Notes: generated by a model from the letters alone, not told the origin. Counted from the first letter of the stretch, positions 46,660 to 58,039 are shown. The stretch is 64,000 nt of DNA from Drechmeria coniospora (GCF_001625195.1 NC_054389.1:12148520-12212519), one strand, 5' to 3'. Program-made: numbers and translations.

Positions 46660-48955
46660 TGAAATTATTGGTTGTAATTACAGCAGGTGTGCTACTCTGG
46701 AGTACGGAGCACAGTATATATATGCAAGTACGAAGTAATTACCTAGAAATTCCTTGCTCCAAGTTGCACAAGTACAGTGTGCAGCACAGACTGCACAGTA
46801 CACGACCGGTACCTGCGCGGTACTTGCAGTGTGTGGTCGGCCCGTAGGAGTCGCGGCAGAATGCACGGCACCGTGCCCAATTCAATTCGTCCCCCCTCAG
46901 CGCCCCATGTCCTTTCATGTACAGTACAGTGCTGTACAGTAATTACCGGCTTCGTATCGCACGCACGGCGACGTAATATCTGATGCTGCCTTTGGCCGCC
47001 TGCCTCGCTTCCCGTTGCCTGCGCGCACCAGAGCAAGTGCCTCTTCCTCCTCGATCCTTTGCCGTCCTCATTCTCCTCCACGGCGTTGCGCCTACGGTCT
47101 CGAGAACGAGCTTCCTTCGGCCTGTCGACCCTTTGCCGCGTCGAGCTCCCCGCTGCCCTCGTGTCGGCCACGCGTGGGCCCTGCCGTTCCTCGTCGACGC
47201 CCTCCATCGGCGGCCGTGTCGCCTCGGTCGGTGCTGCCGCTCGACACTGCCGCGTCCCCAGTCGGTCGGCAGCATCATGTCGACGCATATGGCGGTGGGA
47301 TTGCTGAATGTGTCTCGATGCTTTCCCGAGATGCCCCCCCCCAGCAAAGCACCCTTATGGCCTCGCCTTGCCAGTTTCGGCTCCGGCTTGGGCCACGATG
47401 GGGCCTTGGCCAGGGTCAGGCACACCCTACCCGCTGTTCATGTTCATTATGGACATGGATCCAGCGCCGTCGAGCGTCGGCCATCACTGTGCGGAGTACA
47501 TACACATGCCAGTATCGGGGACCTGGTCCTTGGACGTGGACTCTTCCTCGATGGATGATGCATGATGCACCGCCTGCGCGGTACATGTGCACGGCAATGC
47601 CACTGGGGAGGCTAATTAGGTTAGCACTTATGTAGGTGCTTGAGTATTTACTGGACCTACTACTGTCGGCACATGTACAGTACTTGCTCCGTACAGCGAC
47701 AACTAATCACTACAGCAAGTACATGCATGCACTTAGGGGCCCTCGCGAGCAGCAGCCTCTCCCTAACAGTTCCGTCACCCACTGACCAAAACCCCCTACA
47801 GGGTAGCAAATACCGTACGGCATTTTGCTCATTCACGTGCTTTACCGTTCCGCCAACCAGCGCGCGATGGTCGATTGACGGGTGATTCAGTCGTGCTGTG
47901 AAATTGGAAATGTATTATTTGCCAACCGTTCAAGCAATGCCACCGTTGAACTTGCTCAAACCTGACGACGCACGTTTGCAAATGCATTCGCTTCAACACG
48001 GCGCTTCGGTCGAATGACTTGCACACGACAAACACGAGCAAGTACTTGTGGTCGCCCCCCAGTCCTGTCCCACTAAGATACCTACAGTGGATATCTCTCT
48101 CCCCAGCTTGGAGTAGCACTTGATTAGTACTAGGTACCTACCGTACCCTAGGCACTCCCTACTCCGTTGTGGTATTAGGTACTCACGTCAGTTACCATCA
48201 TGGCACAGATGTCCGCACAAGCACCGCACGTACGAGTACTGCCTGTGCATGCACAAGTAAATGCACTGCATGCAACGGCAGCAGGACTGGCCACGGCACC
48301 CGAGGGTTCATTGATGTGCAATACGTGTAATAACAGTACTCCGTACTCCGTGTTGTACCGTCATTACTTGCCAGTGTCCTGTCAGTACAGAGTGCCTACC
48401 TGCACTTGTGCGCTGCAAGTACAGTGCATGTTTGGTTGTCTGCAAGTACAGAAGGTGAACGATTGCGCTCACCGTACACGTGCCGTACCTAGGTACCTAG
48501 ACATCAAGTAATGTACTCGTACTGCAAGTAAGTACTTAGCCTCCGTAGGTACCTACTATTAGGTGCTAGTATTATGCGGAGTGCCACTAAAAGCACCTAG
48601 TATGCTTTGGAATGTCAATGTACATGTACAGGGGTAATTACGCCCATCAAACCAGACGAGAACCTGGTAATAATTAGGTGTCAAGTTCAAGTAGCCGTAC
48701 AGTACCTAAGGATAAAGTAAGTGTACACGTACCAGTAGCTGTACGGTAGGTATAAAGTAAGTGTGCACGTACCAGTGGCTGTAATGGCGGTACTTTCACC
48801 TACGAGACAACATACATGTTCTGCACAGTATCCTACTAGGTACGTACCTAGTAAGTATGTAGGTACTAGCAAGTACTTGAGTAGAATGCATGCAACTACA
48901 AGTACAGTGTGTGTACATACATGCTGCACTTACTTACAGCACTCCTTATAGGTGC
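46660..48955. other. Intergenic DNA without a supportable gene
   Basis: A GC-rich block at 46980-47570 is open in several frames on both strands, but none resembles a protein I know. It could be a decayed gene or a regulatory region. From 48120 on the sequence is dominated by TAGGTACCTA-, CAAGTACTTG- and TACTCCGTA-type words. Confidence 0.55.
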
Positions 48956-48965
48956 GTGCACTGTA

Positions 48966-49140
48966 CATCCACAGTGCACATGCACACCTGCAACTACTGT
49001 ACGTCCACAGTGCACATGCACACCTGCAACCGCTGTACATCCACAGTGCACATGCACCTGCAACTGCTGTACATCCACAGTGCACATGCACACCTGCAAC
49101 TACTGTACATCCACAGTGCACGTGCACACCTGCATGCACT
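48966..49140. repeat. 36-bp minisatellite, five units
   Basis: CATCCACAGTGCACATGCAC followed by ACCTGCAACTACTGTA recurs at 48966, 49002, 49038, 49072 and 49108. Three intervals are 36 bp and one is 34 bp. Confidence 0.95.
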
Positions 49141-50690
49141 TACTCGCCCCTATCCTAGCACAGTGCAAGTGCCTACCTGTACCATGTGCCGTGCTATTAT
49201 AGGCAGTGCTCCGTAAGTGTCATGGTGGAGTGCCAAGTGCTACTACATCACACTAATACCATGCAGCATTACTCGCAAACACTCCGTACTGTGCGTGCAC
49301 CTACCTATACGAGTCGGAAATGGGCACGTACGACTAATACCGGATTGTTAGGGCGAGCCAGCACAGTAATTACTGCACTCACTTACTTGGTTGTGCAATA
49401 ATAGATGGAGAGCGCGCAAGTACTTACTGTACTGTACTCCGTAAATACCTAGGCCCCTGTAGCCCCAATCTCGGCGCCATGGTGCTGTGCGGAGAAATAC
49501 TCGTACACTGTGCCCACCCTAATTCCATGTTCGGAGCAAGTACATGTACTTGCATCGACGTACGGGAGTTGAGTACCTACACCACTCGTCACCACCTGCA
49601 AGGTACAAGTACCGCCTACGTGCAGGTGTGCAGTGCAAGTACATGTACTTGGGCGGGTAGGCGTGTAATGTCACCACAGTGCTTGCCGTTGTACCAAGTA
49701 TTCCTCCGCACGCAAGTGTATTCTGGGTCCTGCAAATGTCGCCATCTTCGTGCCTCTTCGCCTGGCCCCAACTCGACCTCCACCATTCATTCTTGTTCAT
49801 CTCGTCGTGCTCCGCATCATTTGCAACCCACGCTTCCACCCAGCACTCTGTTATCACATCGGCAACGCAAATCGGGCAGCAACGGCATGTGCATGCGTGC
49901 GAGTAAGTGCACATGTGCTGTGCTTGCGAGTGCAGGCGAGTCGACGGCCGGCGAGAGGAAACGAACCTCGCTCTCTCCCGTCGAGACTGCCTCGTCGGTC
50001 CATGTCGTTCCCGCCCCTCGCCATAATCATCGGCATCGGCTTCGTCGGAGGCAACGTTGCGGCCGCCGTTGTCCGTAAGGATTCTCGTCTCCCGCCAGCT
50101 TACCTCTGCCGTGCAGCACATGGATGCACCGTTCAACGACGCACTATTAATAGATGACCTTTGACTGCACCGCCGGTGATGCGTCGTGTCATGAAAACTC
50201 GCCCGTCCTTGGAGAGTCTGCGGGAACAACATCGACATCAGTCCACGGAGTGGCCGTCGATATTCTTATCGCTTCCGGTGCACGTGTCATGTGGAGATGC
50301 GTGAACTATATTTGCCGGCGAGAGCACCCTTGCAAGGGCCAGCATCCCCGTCCTATATCGACGCTCGAATGCTTTTTCGTCTGAAAAGTGCCCGGCTACC
50401 GTACACTTTGTCGTTTGTGCAGTGTACTTACTTACTGCATGCACGCCTTCAACTACATGTGGCACCCATGGTGCAAGCGGTATGGGGCACCGTACCACGA
50501 GATGAGCACTCGACGACGCCGAGATGGGCTCGAAGGATGGGCTGCTGGTGGGCCCCCATTAAACGCTTCCCCGTGGTCATGGACAATAATAGACGTGGGT
50601 GGTGATTGCAGCACACCCTGCTGTCTGCAATGCCTGCGACTGGATTACAACACCCGTCCACGGTACACGACGTTCGGTTCATCCAGTCTC
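49141..50690. other. Intergenic DNA upstream of the toxin-like gene
   Basis: No recognisable gene. Low-complexity GTACAAGTAC-type words continue to about 49680. From there the composition is GC-rich and ordinary up to the promoter of the gene at 50839. Confidence 0.55.
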
Positions 50691-50691
50691 G

Positions 50692-50697
50692 TATAAA
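50692..50697 (+). promoter_or_regulatory. TATA box of the enterotoxin-like gene
   Basis: TATAAA in CGTATAAAGGC lies 147 bp upstream of the ATG at 50839. A CT-rich stretch typical of fungal transcription starts follows it. Confidence 0.6.
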
Positions 50698-50838
50698 GGC
50701 ACGGCTTCCCGCCACACCCTTCGCCCGAGCGCCCGAGCATACGCCATTTCCCTTTCGCCATTCTTTTCGAAGGGACTCGAGCGAAAGCTAGCTCCGAGGC
50801 GTCGTTCCGCGAAGACCATCACATCGGAAGCCGACACC

Positions 50839-52941
50839 ATGGAGGGCCGTCTGCACAGGCTGCTTCTCGCCTGTCTGCTGTTTTGTCAGTGGATTTCTGC
50901 GAGGCCCCTTTCCGATGCTTCCTTCGTCGACGGCTCGGATGAGTCGCCGAGCATCGGTCTGTCGTTTCTCCCAGGACCCCGTCACGAAGGGGACGTTTTT
51001 ACGACGGGAGCCAAGCCCATCCCGGCGGGCCAAGCGGACGGCGACGAGCTCGACCATGGTCCAAGCTACGTCTCCACGACCGAGAGCTTCGAAGTCGCCA
51101 GCCGCTTCGCCTTGATGGCAAACGCGCTCGGAAAGAGAAGGATTGAAGACGCGTCCACGGAGCCCCTTGTCCGAGAGGGCAACTCTCCTGCGGAAGCCTC
51201 CGGGGGGTCGTCTGCCTCCCAAAATGATGGCAATGCCACGGCAATCCCCGCGACCGCCTCCGACGCCGCTCGCGTCTTCCTCACGAAGCCCGACGGGAGG
51301 TATATTTATGTCGGCAACAGCGACAAATTTGGTCGGGGCGGTGAACTTGCCGCCTTGCACGGCATCCCGCACGATCGAATCATCGGTGTCGTGTATCTGG
51401 ATGATCCCGAACTGAAGATAACCTTCAACCCGCATTACAACCACGCCTACGACAGCCAGGTGGCTGGAGGCGACGACTCGGAATTGGTCGTTGAGCTGCA
51501 ACCTGACCCAGTGTCCGGCCTTCAACATGGGCCGCTTGACAAGGTAACCCCGGAATCAAAGAACAAGGCCACGAAGAGGACGCTTTCGGCCCTGAACATC
51601 GTGCAGGCGGCCGAGTTGGAAGCCGCTCGACTACGACAGGAATCCGTCAGCAACCCAAAGCAAACCCCTCCGTGGGAGAACGGACTGCATCTGTACTCTT
51701 TTCTGGCCAACTACGGGCACTACCTAAACCCCAGGAACAATGAGAACACGGTGCAAGACGGACTCGGGGGAAATGTTCAACTGGATGGAGTACAAGAAAC
51801 AACCCAGCAAGCACACGAACCAGTCGAAGAAGAGCAGGAAACAACCGAGGAAGAGGAAGAAGCAGTCGAGGGTGAGGAAGAAGCTACCGAGGATGAGGAA
51901 GAAGCAGCCGAGGGTGAGGAAGAAGCTACCGAGGATGAGGAAGAAGCAGCCGAGGATGAGGAAGAAGCAGTCGAGGAAGAGGAAGAAGCAGTCAAGAAAG
52001 AGGACGAGCCAGCCAAGAAAGCGGAAGAAGCAGCCAAGAAAGAGGAAGAACCAGCAAAGAAAGAGGAAGAAGCAGTCAAGAAAGAGGAAGAACCAGCCAA
52101 GAAAGAGGAAGAACCAGCCAAGAGAGAGGAAGAAACAGTCGAGAGAGAGCAAAATGCTGCTGAAACTGGAGCTGACAAACACAAACCATCTGGACATGTA
52201 GCAGCCGAACACGAAACACACGGACAAGACGTGGACGGCCATGGGGCAGCTGGACCAGGAAAACAAACCGCCGCCCATGGACAAAAGACAGGCGAAAGAG
52301 CCCCCCCAGCAACGGCCGAGCAAGGAACAGGAGCAGCGAGTCCACATGCACCAACACCAAACGGACGAGTAGCCCCAGGTACAGGCCGGAGACCAGCAAG
52401 CAGTGGATGGAGACTAGGAAGAGGCCGAGGGAAATGGAGAGGCAAACGAGAACTCGGCCCAACGAGCGGACCACGATCACTACTGACGAAGCGACAAAAT
52501 CCATCAATTGTTGAGCGGGGATTGCTAGCCACGGGCATGCGAATGGCAGCACGCACCGGAGGGAGACTAGCAATGTCGGGTGTACGAAAAGTGGCATCAT
52601 CAGGCCGGGGACGGAGACTTCTACTCAAAGGTGGGAAGAAATTGATCACATCGAAACGGGGACGGAGAATACTAGCAGCGGGCGCACGAAGAGCAGGAAG
52701 GATGATGGTAAGCAGCGGGAAAAAGTTGGCAAAAGGCGCATGGAACCTAATAAAAGCAGCCGGCAGCAAGGTGGCATCGGCCGGACGGAATTTGTTCACA
52801 TCGGGAAAAACGAAGCGATGGACAGGCGGAATGGGTCACGCATCGGGAAAACAACAAGGAACGGGCAAAAAGGGCCAAGCATCAGAACCTCAAAAGGGCA
52901 GAGGATGGGTTCCACGCGGACGCGGACAAGGCGGACGCTAA
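50839..52941 (+). CDS. Secreted enterotoxin-A-like protein with acidic and basic tail (700 aa)
   Basis: Single exon. The ATG follows CCGACACC (good fungal context); the open frame extends upstream only from a GTG. Residues 1-21 are a signal peptide ending WISA. Residues about 28-205 resemble the heat-labile enterotoxin A fold (PF01375, ADP-ribosyltransferase): PSYVSTTESFEVASRFA matches the STS-type strand, and GGELAALHGIPHDRIIGV the region that holds the catalytic Glu pair. By eye the first Glu of that pair is Gly, and I find no arginine at the expected N-terminal site, so enzyme activity is doubtful. Residues about 330-438 are 7-aa units, first EEEAxE-type acidic, then KKEEEPA-type mixed, likely helical. 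From about 500 the chain is Gly/Arg/Lys-rich and strongly basic, with a possible Kex2 site at Lys551-Arg552. Such toxin families are expanded in insect- and nematode-pathogenic Hypocreales. Target and function are unknown. Confidence 0.85.
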   Translation: MEGRLHRLLLACLLFCQWISARPLSDASFVDGSDESPSIGLSFLPGPRHEGDVFTTGAKPIPAGQADGDELDHGPSYVSTTESFEVASRFALMANALGKRRIEDASTEPLVREGNSPAEASGGSSASQNDGNATAIPATASDAARVFLTKPDGRYIYVGNSDKFGRGGELAALHGIPHDRIIGVVYLDDPELKITFNPHYNHAYDSQVAGGDDSELVVELQPDPVSGLQHGPLDKVTPESKNKATKRTLSALNIVQAAELEAARLRQESVSNPKQTPPWENGLHLYSFLANYGHYLNPRNNENTVQDGLGGNVQLDGVQETTQQAHEPVEEEQETTEEEEEAVEGEEEATEDEEEAAEGEEEATEDEEEAAEDEEEAVEEEEEAVKKEDEPAKKAEEAAKKEEEPAKKEEEAVKKEEEPAKKEEEPAKREEETVEREQNAAETGADKHKPSGHVAAEHETHGQDVDGHGAAGPGKQTAAHGQKTGERAPPATAEQGTGAASPHAPTPNGRVAPGTGRRPASSGWRLGRGRGKWRGKRELGPTSGPRSLLTKRQNPSIVERGLLATGMRMAARTGGRLAMSGVRKVASSGRGRRLLLKGGKKLITSKRGRRILAAGARRAGRMMVSSGKKLAKGAWNLIKAAGSKVASAGRNLFTSGKTKRWTGGMGHASGKQQGTGKKGQASEPQKGRGWVPRGRGQGGR

Positions 52942-53366
52942 CAAGGTCGCAAAATGTCAAATAGGTTCGATTGGTTCCTATCGAAATGATGCTCCGATTG
53001 CACTCGGTGATGGAATATCATCAAATCTGTCGCATGTAGAGCGTGATGCACAACCGTGAGAGCGGCCTATGTATCGTGTCCACCCCATGAACATGCCCGC
53101 CACCAATTCCACGCAGCACCAAAAGGACGAGGAGTGTACGAAACTGTTGTCGGCAGTTCCAATGTTCAATTGTCTGCAAGCCATGATTGCTCGTCATCGG
53201 CCATTGATCAATGGCAACCACTTCATCGAGCTGGGTATGGGTGCTGTGCTGACCATGGACCAGTTTACCATTCCCGTATGATCAGTTTTCGGAGACGAAT
53301 GTCAGAAATGGCACAAGGACATGCGAGTACCGCCCACGTCGGTCAAGGCCCGCCTCACCCACGCTC
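52942..53366. other. Intergenic stretch between the toxin-like gene and the broken phosphotransferase
   Basis: No gene is supported. A 70-codon frame at 53069-53281 has no recognisable relatives. It could be the eroded N-terminal region of the adjacent pseudogene, but I see no motif to confirm that. Confidence 0.5.
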
Positions 53367-54640
53367 GTGCAGGGCCAGGGTAGCTATACCGTCGTGGCCG
53401 GCCATGGCCAGCGGCGGCGGGTCGTTTAGTTCCGCGAAGCGGCGGCCATGGACATGGAAGTTCTGCGCCGAGCAGCCGAGACGTACGGAGATTTCGTCCC
53501 CTCCTGCGCGTTCCGGGGCGTGCTGGGAGACGTCTATATGTACGAGATGAGTCTCGTGCACGGCGTCAATTCTTCGAGCCCCGTGCCGATCTGGAGTGGC
53601 GTCTTCTCCAATCGATGCGGGACTTTGCCAGGTCCGTCAAAGCTCCATTGCATTGCCCGTCGGCTGAATGCTCCGACACCCTTGTTAAACGTCGGGCTAG
53701 ATCCTTCGCCACGGCGTGGATGAACAAGAATGATGGGTCGAGGAAGCAGATGTCAAGGTATGCGAAGGCCTTGCTCGCCCGTTACAGTCAGATGCTCGTC
53801 CAGCTAGATTCTTCGCCATGGCGTGGATGAACAAGAATGATGGGTCGAGGAAGCAGGTGTCAGAGTATGCGGAGGCCTTGCTCGTCCATTACAGTGCGAT
53901 TCTCGTCCGGCTAGATTCTTCGCCATGGCGTGGATGAACAAGAATGATGGGTCGAGGAAGCAGGTGTCAAAGTATGCGGAGGCCTTGCTCGCCCATTACA
54001 GTCAGATGCTCGTCCGACTGTCCCAAGGGCCGCCCGAACGGTTTCGAGGAAAGAATGAAGAGATCGGAACGGGAAGAAGCAGATGCCAAAGTATGCCGAG
54101 GCCTTGCTCGCCCATTACAGTCAGATGCTCGTCCGACTGTCACAAGGGCCGCCCGAACGGTTTCGAGGAAAGAATGAAGAGATCGGAACGGGAAGAAGCA
54201 GATGCCAAAGTATGCCGAGGCCTTGCTCGCCCATTACAGTCCGATGCTCTTCCGACAGTCCCAAGGGCCGCCCGAACGGTTTCGAGGAAAGAATGAAGAG
54301 ATCGTAACGGATCTTTTGCTGCTGCTCCGTCCGGAATACCCCATGGTTCTCAACGACGACGACCTTTTGGAGATGAATCTGCACCTTGACGAGCGCGACG
54401 GCCAGGTTACCGGCATTGTCGACTGGGCCGACGCCATCGTTTCACCCTTTGGAATGTCTCTCCGGCGTCTCGAAACGATTCTCGGCGTCCAGACGTCGTC
54501 GTGCTGGCACTTTCACGCCAACCATGGCTTCCTCCGGGCTCAGTTCTGACAACGTTCCATCGCATTGTCGGTGACGTCTCCGACGAGCATCTGCAGGCCT
54601 GCAAGTTGAAAGACAACTCGGCATCTTCCAGACCCACGCT
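53367..54640 (+). pseudogene. Broken APH-family phosphotransferase with internal tandem expansions
   Basis: The pieces match fungal aminoglycoside-phosphotransferase-like (PF01636) proteins of unknown substrate. Frame 1 reads GSYTVVAGHGQ, then VV-stop-FRE, then LRRAAETYGDFVPSCAFRG and VYMYEMSLVHGV. The TAG at 53427-53429 stands where a Gln would be expected. Another frame gives RSFATAWMNKN, and a third YPMVLNDDDLLEMNLHLDER with GQVTGIVDWADAIVSPFGMS, the metal-binding and substrate end of the fold. After a further shift near 54545 comes TTFHRIVGDVSDEHLQAC. Between them three 107-bp units (GCGTGGATGAACAAGAATG at 53714, 53821 and 53928) and about three 119-bp units (54076, 54195 and a partial one before) are tandemly expanded. 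Neither length is a multiple of three. No intact product is possible. Confidence 0.8.
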
Positions 54641-56731
54641 TTCGATGGGCGGCCTGAAATGGAGGGGGCATCCACGTGGCGGAAGGGGATCCGAGCCTTG
54701 TTTGCCTCGAGGCATGGTGTCTGGGTTAGGTAGACGAGACGGCAGCTCGAGTTGGAACGGACGCAAGCATGTGTGCCGTCGGAAGAGCAGCAAACACGCC
54801 GACGTATCTTTCACCTGTGCTCGGCAGTCATCCAGCTCCCAAGCTGCACACCATATGACTCCTCTTTCGGGCACTGTGAGCCCATCGTCTGTACATTTCG
54901 GTACAGGGCAATGGCCGAGGCTGAAATGGCAACGACGCAAATCTAGTTGGCCACCAATGGTTCGGCTCGTGAAGCCTCCTCATCGATTTGGGTCGATGGA
55001 AAGTGTTGAGTAGGCGCTCTCATCAATGCCGTCCATCGTCCATCTTGCTTCGCGCGGCACCACGGACCGGCGGCGGGTGTTGGGTGAAGGAAGCTCGAAA
55101 AAGGATGTGCCTTTCTCCGCAGAAGCAGGTAGAAGTTGCTGGAAGGCGAGAATGCGTGATACTCCGTACATGTAGCCACGCCATCGTAGCGGGCAGAACG
55201 AGCGGCACAGCCTACAAGTACAGGTACATGTCATGCATGTACAGATGCTGCACATGGGGGCGGTGACGGGCATTACTTGGCACAGCTGAGGCAGCTTTGT
55301 ACGAGGTGACCGGAGCGAGATACTCCGTATTAACACAAAGTACAGAGTCCGGAGTATATATACATGCATGTGCGGAGTGCTCGAAGCAACCTCGCGGGGG
55401 GCAGGGGAGGAGGGGGTTGGAGGGGTCCTTCTCTGCCACCAAACACCTCCTTCCCAAACACCTCCTTCCCAAACGCCGGCCACGATGGATGCATTCGTCC
55501 GAGCTCGCCTCATCTTCACTGCACCGTCAGCTTTACCGTAGAATTTTCTTCTTGGCTAGAAACGAAGCATAGACGACTACATAGCCCTTGATCCTCTCGT
55601 CTTTGTGCATCGACGAAACCCTGTGTTCGTAGCAAAAGCACGGGGCAAATCCTCTCTGCCCGCACCCTTTCGGCAGCTCCTTCTCCAACGGTCGGTCGGT
55701 CCTTCCTGGGCTGGAGGCGATGCACGAGAGTTGGCAATTGGAAGGGTCGCTCGCCATCGCTCCTTCCCCTGCGCGACTCTCGGCGCCGCCACTCTCGCTA
55801 AAGCCATGACACAAACGAGCACGGGCACGGCTCGAGCGATGACTCATGCCTGGTGGGTGATCTAGGACGGAGATGGAGGAAGTGAAAAATGCCTCCATTG
55901 GTGATGATGGAGGGAGAGGAAAAGACACTGCCCGGCTCCCTCTGCCGCTCCGCCACTCGTCACCACCGCAACCCTTCCCGGACGATTCGCGAGCGAGAAC
56001 ACGGGACCCTCGGAAGGAGAGGCGAGATGGGAAAGACGAGTCTGAAAGGAGAGCGATTCCTCTTGGCCGCGCCGAGGCAGCAGCACCGGGCCCTTGGCTT
56101 CCGTCCGGCCACAGCCTGCCTGCCTCGACCAGGAGCAGCGCACCGGGCCGGCGAGTCGTGTCGACACTTTTCGAAACGGAGGGAGCAAGGGAGAGCGTCG
56201 TCCTTGACCCGATCGAATGGCCATCGTTCTGCCTTTGAGAGGTTCATCAAGCTATCCACGAGGCGGAATCTTCCGAAACGGAGGGAGCAAGGGAGACTGT
56301 CGTCCTTGACCCGATCGAATGGCCATCGTTCTGCCTTTGAGAGGTTCACCAAGCTATCCACGGCGCGGCAGCCACGACGCGGCCTCTTGGTGGTTGGCAT
56401 AAGAACCTCTTCTCTCCCCGATCCTCTCTTCTCTTGATTCTCCTTTTCCACCAAACTCACAGTGCATACGCTTCATCTCTTTCCGACGTGGATCAAGCCG
56501 CCACGCTGGTCTGCCTGTCGTTGTTGCTGGTTCTCTGCTCATATACTGCTGCCATCGCTGCCATCGCGGCCACGCTCGACACAATCGACACCCTCGACAC
56601 CCTCGACACACTCACCGACCTGCCCCGAACCCCCTTCGGCTCCGACGCTGCCCTCAAAGGCTCGGAGACCGGAAAAGGTCATTGCCGCCACCTCCTCGTC
56701 GTTTTCGTCGGCCTCGGCGCGCCTGTTCGCC
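54641..56731. other. Intergenic DNA upstream of the carboxypeptidase
   Basis: No supportable gene. A 102-bp direct duplication (GAAACGGAGGGAGCAAGGGA to GGTTCATCAAGCTATCCACG) starts at about 56172 and 56274. Short repeats include CACCTCCTTCCCAAA at 55444-55470 and CGACACCCT at 56585-56615. The last 300 bp are CT-rich leader-like sequence. Confidence 0.6.
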
Positions 56732-58039
56732 ATGAAGTGGCCGGCCGCCTCCCTCGTTGCCTTGGCTCTGGCCCAAGCCTGCCTGCTCCCCGGCGAATCT
56801 CAAGCGCCGACCGAGAGGGTCGTCTACGGCAAGGCGAATTCGAAATCGACCGACCTGGCCGTCGGGGCGGGCGATCGATTTAGCGGCGGCCAGTCGACGC
56901 CGGTTGGCCTCGGCATGTCCGATCGCGACCTGCAGTCGATCCTCAACGTCGGCGAGGTCGACTCGGGCCTCCACGCCTTGGCCAGGGCCTTCAAGGCCGT
57001 GACCATCTTTCCGGCGCCGCACAGGACGTTTGAGGATCGCATCGTCTACGGTCTGGTCATCGGCCGGCCTCGCGTCTTCCTCTTGGGCGGCATCCACGGC
57101 CGCGAGCGGGGCGTGCCCGACAGCCTCGTCTACTTTCTATCCGACCTCCTCACAGCCCGTGCCTGGGGCGCCGGCCTCTCCTACGGCGGCCAGAACTACA
57201 CCAACGTGCAGGTCAACGCGGCGCTCTCGGCCGGCATCGTCGCGGTGCCGCTCGCGAACCCGGACGGCGCCGCCCACGACCACGCCACGCGTTCGTGCTG
57301 GCGCAAGAACCGCAACGCCAGGGTGTCGGAGGGGAGAGGCCATCCCACGGCGACGGGTGTCGATCTGAACCGCAACTTTGCCGTCATGTGGGACTACAAG
57401 CGAATCTTCCACGAGGCCGCCGACCTCAGGTTTGCCGCGTCGGACCAGGCGGCGAGCGAGGTCTTCCACGGCACGGCCCCCCTCTCGGAGCCCGAATCGC
57501 AAAACGTCGACTGGGTGTTTGAGCGCCAGGGCGGCCTTTCCTGGTTCCTCGACCTGCACTCGAACAAGGGCGACATCTTTTACGCCTGGGGCGACGACGA
57601 TTACCAGGTGGACGACGCCGGCCAGAACTTTGCCAACCGCACCTACGACGGCAAGCGCGGCTTCCTCGCCCAAGAGGGCGAAAGGGTCCCCTACCGCGAG
57701 TACATTGATCCGAGGGACCTCGTCGCCCAGCAGTCGGTCGTCTCCGCCATGAGAACGGCCATGGAGAGGGCCGGCTCCGTTCGGTACATGGCGAGCCCGC
57801 ACTCGTCACGGTACGTCACGTCGGGAACCAGCGCCGAGCACGCCTTTGGACGCGACAAGGCGGGCAGCTGCGCCGCGAAGCGCGTCCACGGCTTGACCAT
57901 GGAGTTTGGCCGACATTCGGAGAGCCCCTTCTGCCCCTTTTACCCGGACAAGGATGCGTACCACGAGAATCTGCGACAGGTGGCGGTCGGGCTGATGGAG
58001 CTGCTGCTGGCGGTGGCGGCCGAGGACGGAGGCGCATGA
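56732..58039 (+). CDS. Secreted M14 zinc carboxypeptidase (435 aa)
   Basis: A metallopeptidase that removes C-terminal residues from peptides. The start MKWPAASLVALALAQACLLP gives a signal peptide; the frame is open upstream but only from a GTG, and the ATG context is good. Key M14 residues are all visible. The zinc site HGRE is at His122 and Glu125, with the third ligand in FLDLHSN at His276. Substrate-carboxylate binding is in NPDG...WRKNRN (about 177-195) and GVDLNRNF (Asn213-Arg214). The general base is in TMEFG (Glu391). The SGTSAEHAFG segment (364-373) occupies the place of the mobile tyrosine loop of pancreatic-type enzymes, but I see no Tyr in it. The N-terminal extension of about 70 residues is shorter than a classical propeptide. 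It converges with NDUFS8, with 386 bp between stop codons. Secretion suits nutrient release or host-protein digestion (inference). Confidence 0.94.
   Translation: MKWPAASLVALALAQACLLPGESQAPTERVVYGKANSKSTDLAVGAGDRFSGGQSTPVGLGMSDRDLQSILNVGEVDSGLHALARAFKAVTIFPAPHRTFEDRIVYGLVIGRPRVFLLGGIHGRERGVPDSLVYFLSDLLTARAWGAGLSYGGQNYTNVQVNAALSAGIVAVPLANPDGAAHDHATRSCWRKNRNARVSEGRGHPTATGVDLNRNFAVMWDYKRIFHEAADLRFAASDQAASEVFHGTAPLSEPESQNVDWVFERQGGLSWFLDLHSNKGDIFYAWGDDDYQVDDAGQNFANRTYDGKRGFLAQEGERVPYREYIDPRDLVAQQSVVSAMRTAMERAGSVRYMASPHSSRYVTSGTSAEHAFGRDKAGSCAAKRVHGLTMEFGRHSESPFCPFYPDKDAYHENLRQVAVGLMELLLAVAAEDGGA

Noticed and set aside
46743..47558. Overlapping frames of 160-206 codons on both strands
   Set aside because: No recognisable motifs, and the frames are mutually overlapping in a GC-rich block. 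A decayed gene is possible but unsupported.
50599..50838. N-terminal extension of the toxin-like gene
   Set aside because: It is open but starts only from GTG, lies across the TATA box, and would bury the signal peptide that begins at the ATG at 50839.
51777..52799. 340-codon minus-strand frame opposite the toxin-like gene
   Set aside because: It is a Ser/Ala-rich translation of the antisense of the Glu/Lys codon repeats, without independent support.
56462..56731. N-terminal extension of the carboxypeptidase
   Set aside because: It starts from GTG and is low-complexity leader-like sequence. The ATG at 56732 is followed at once by a signal peptide.
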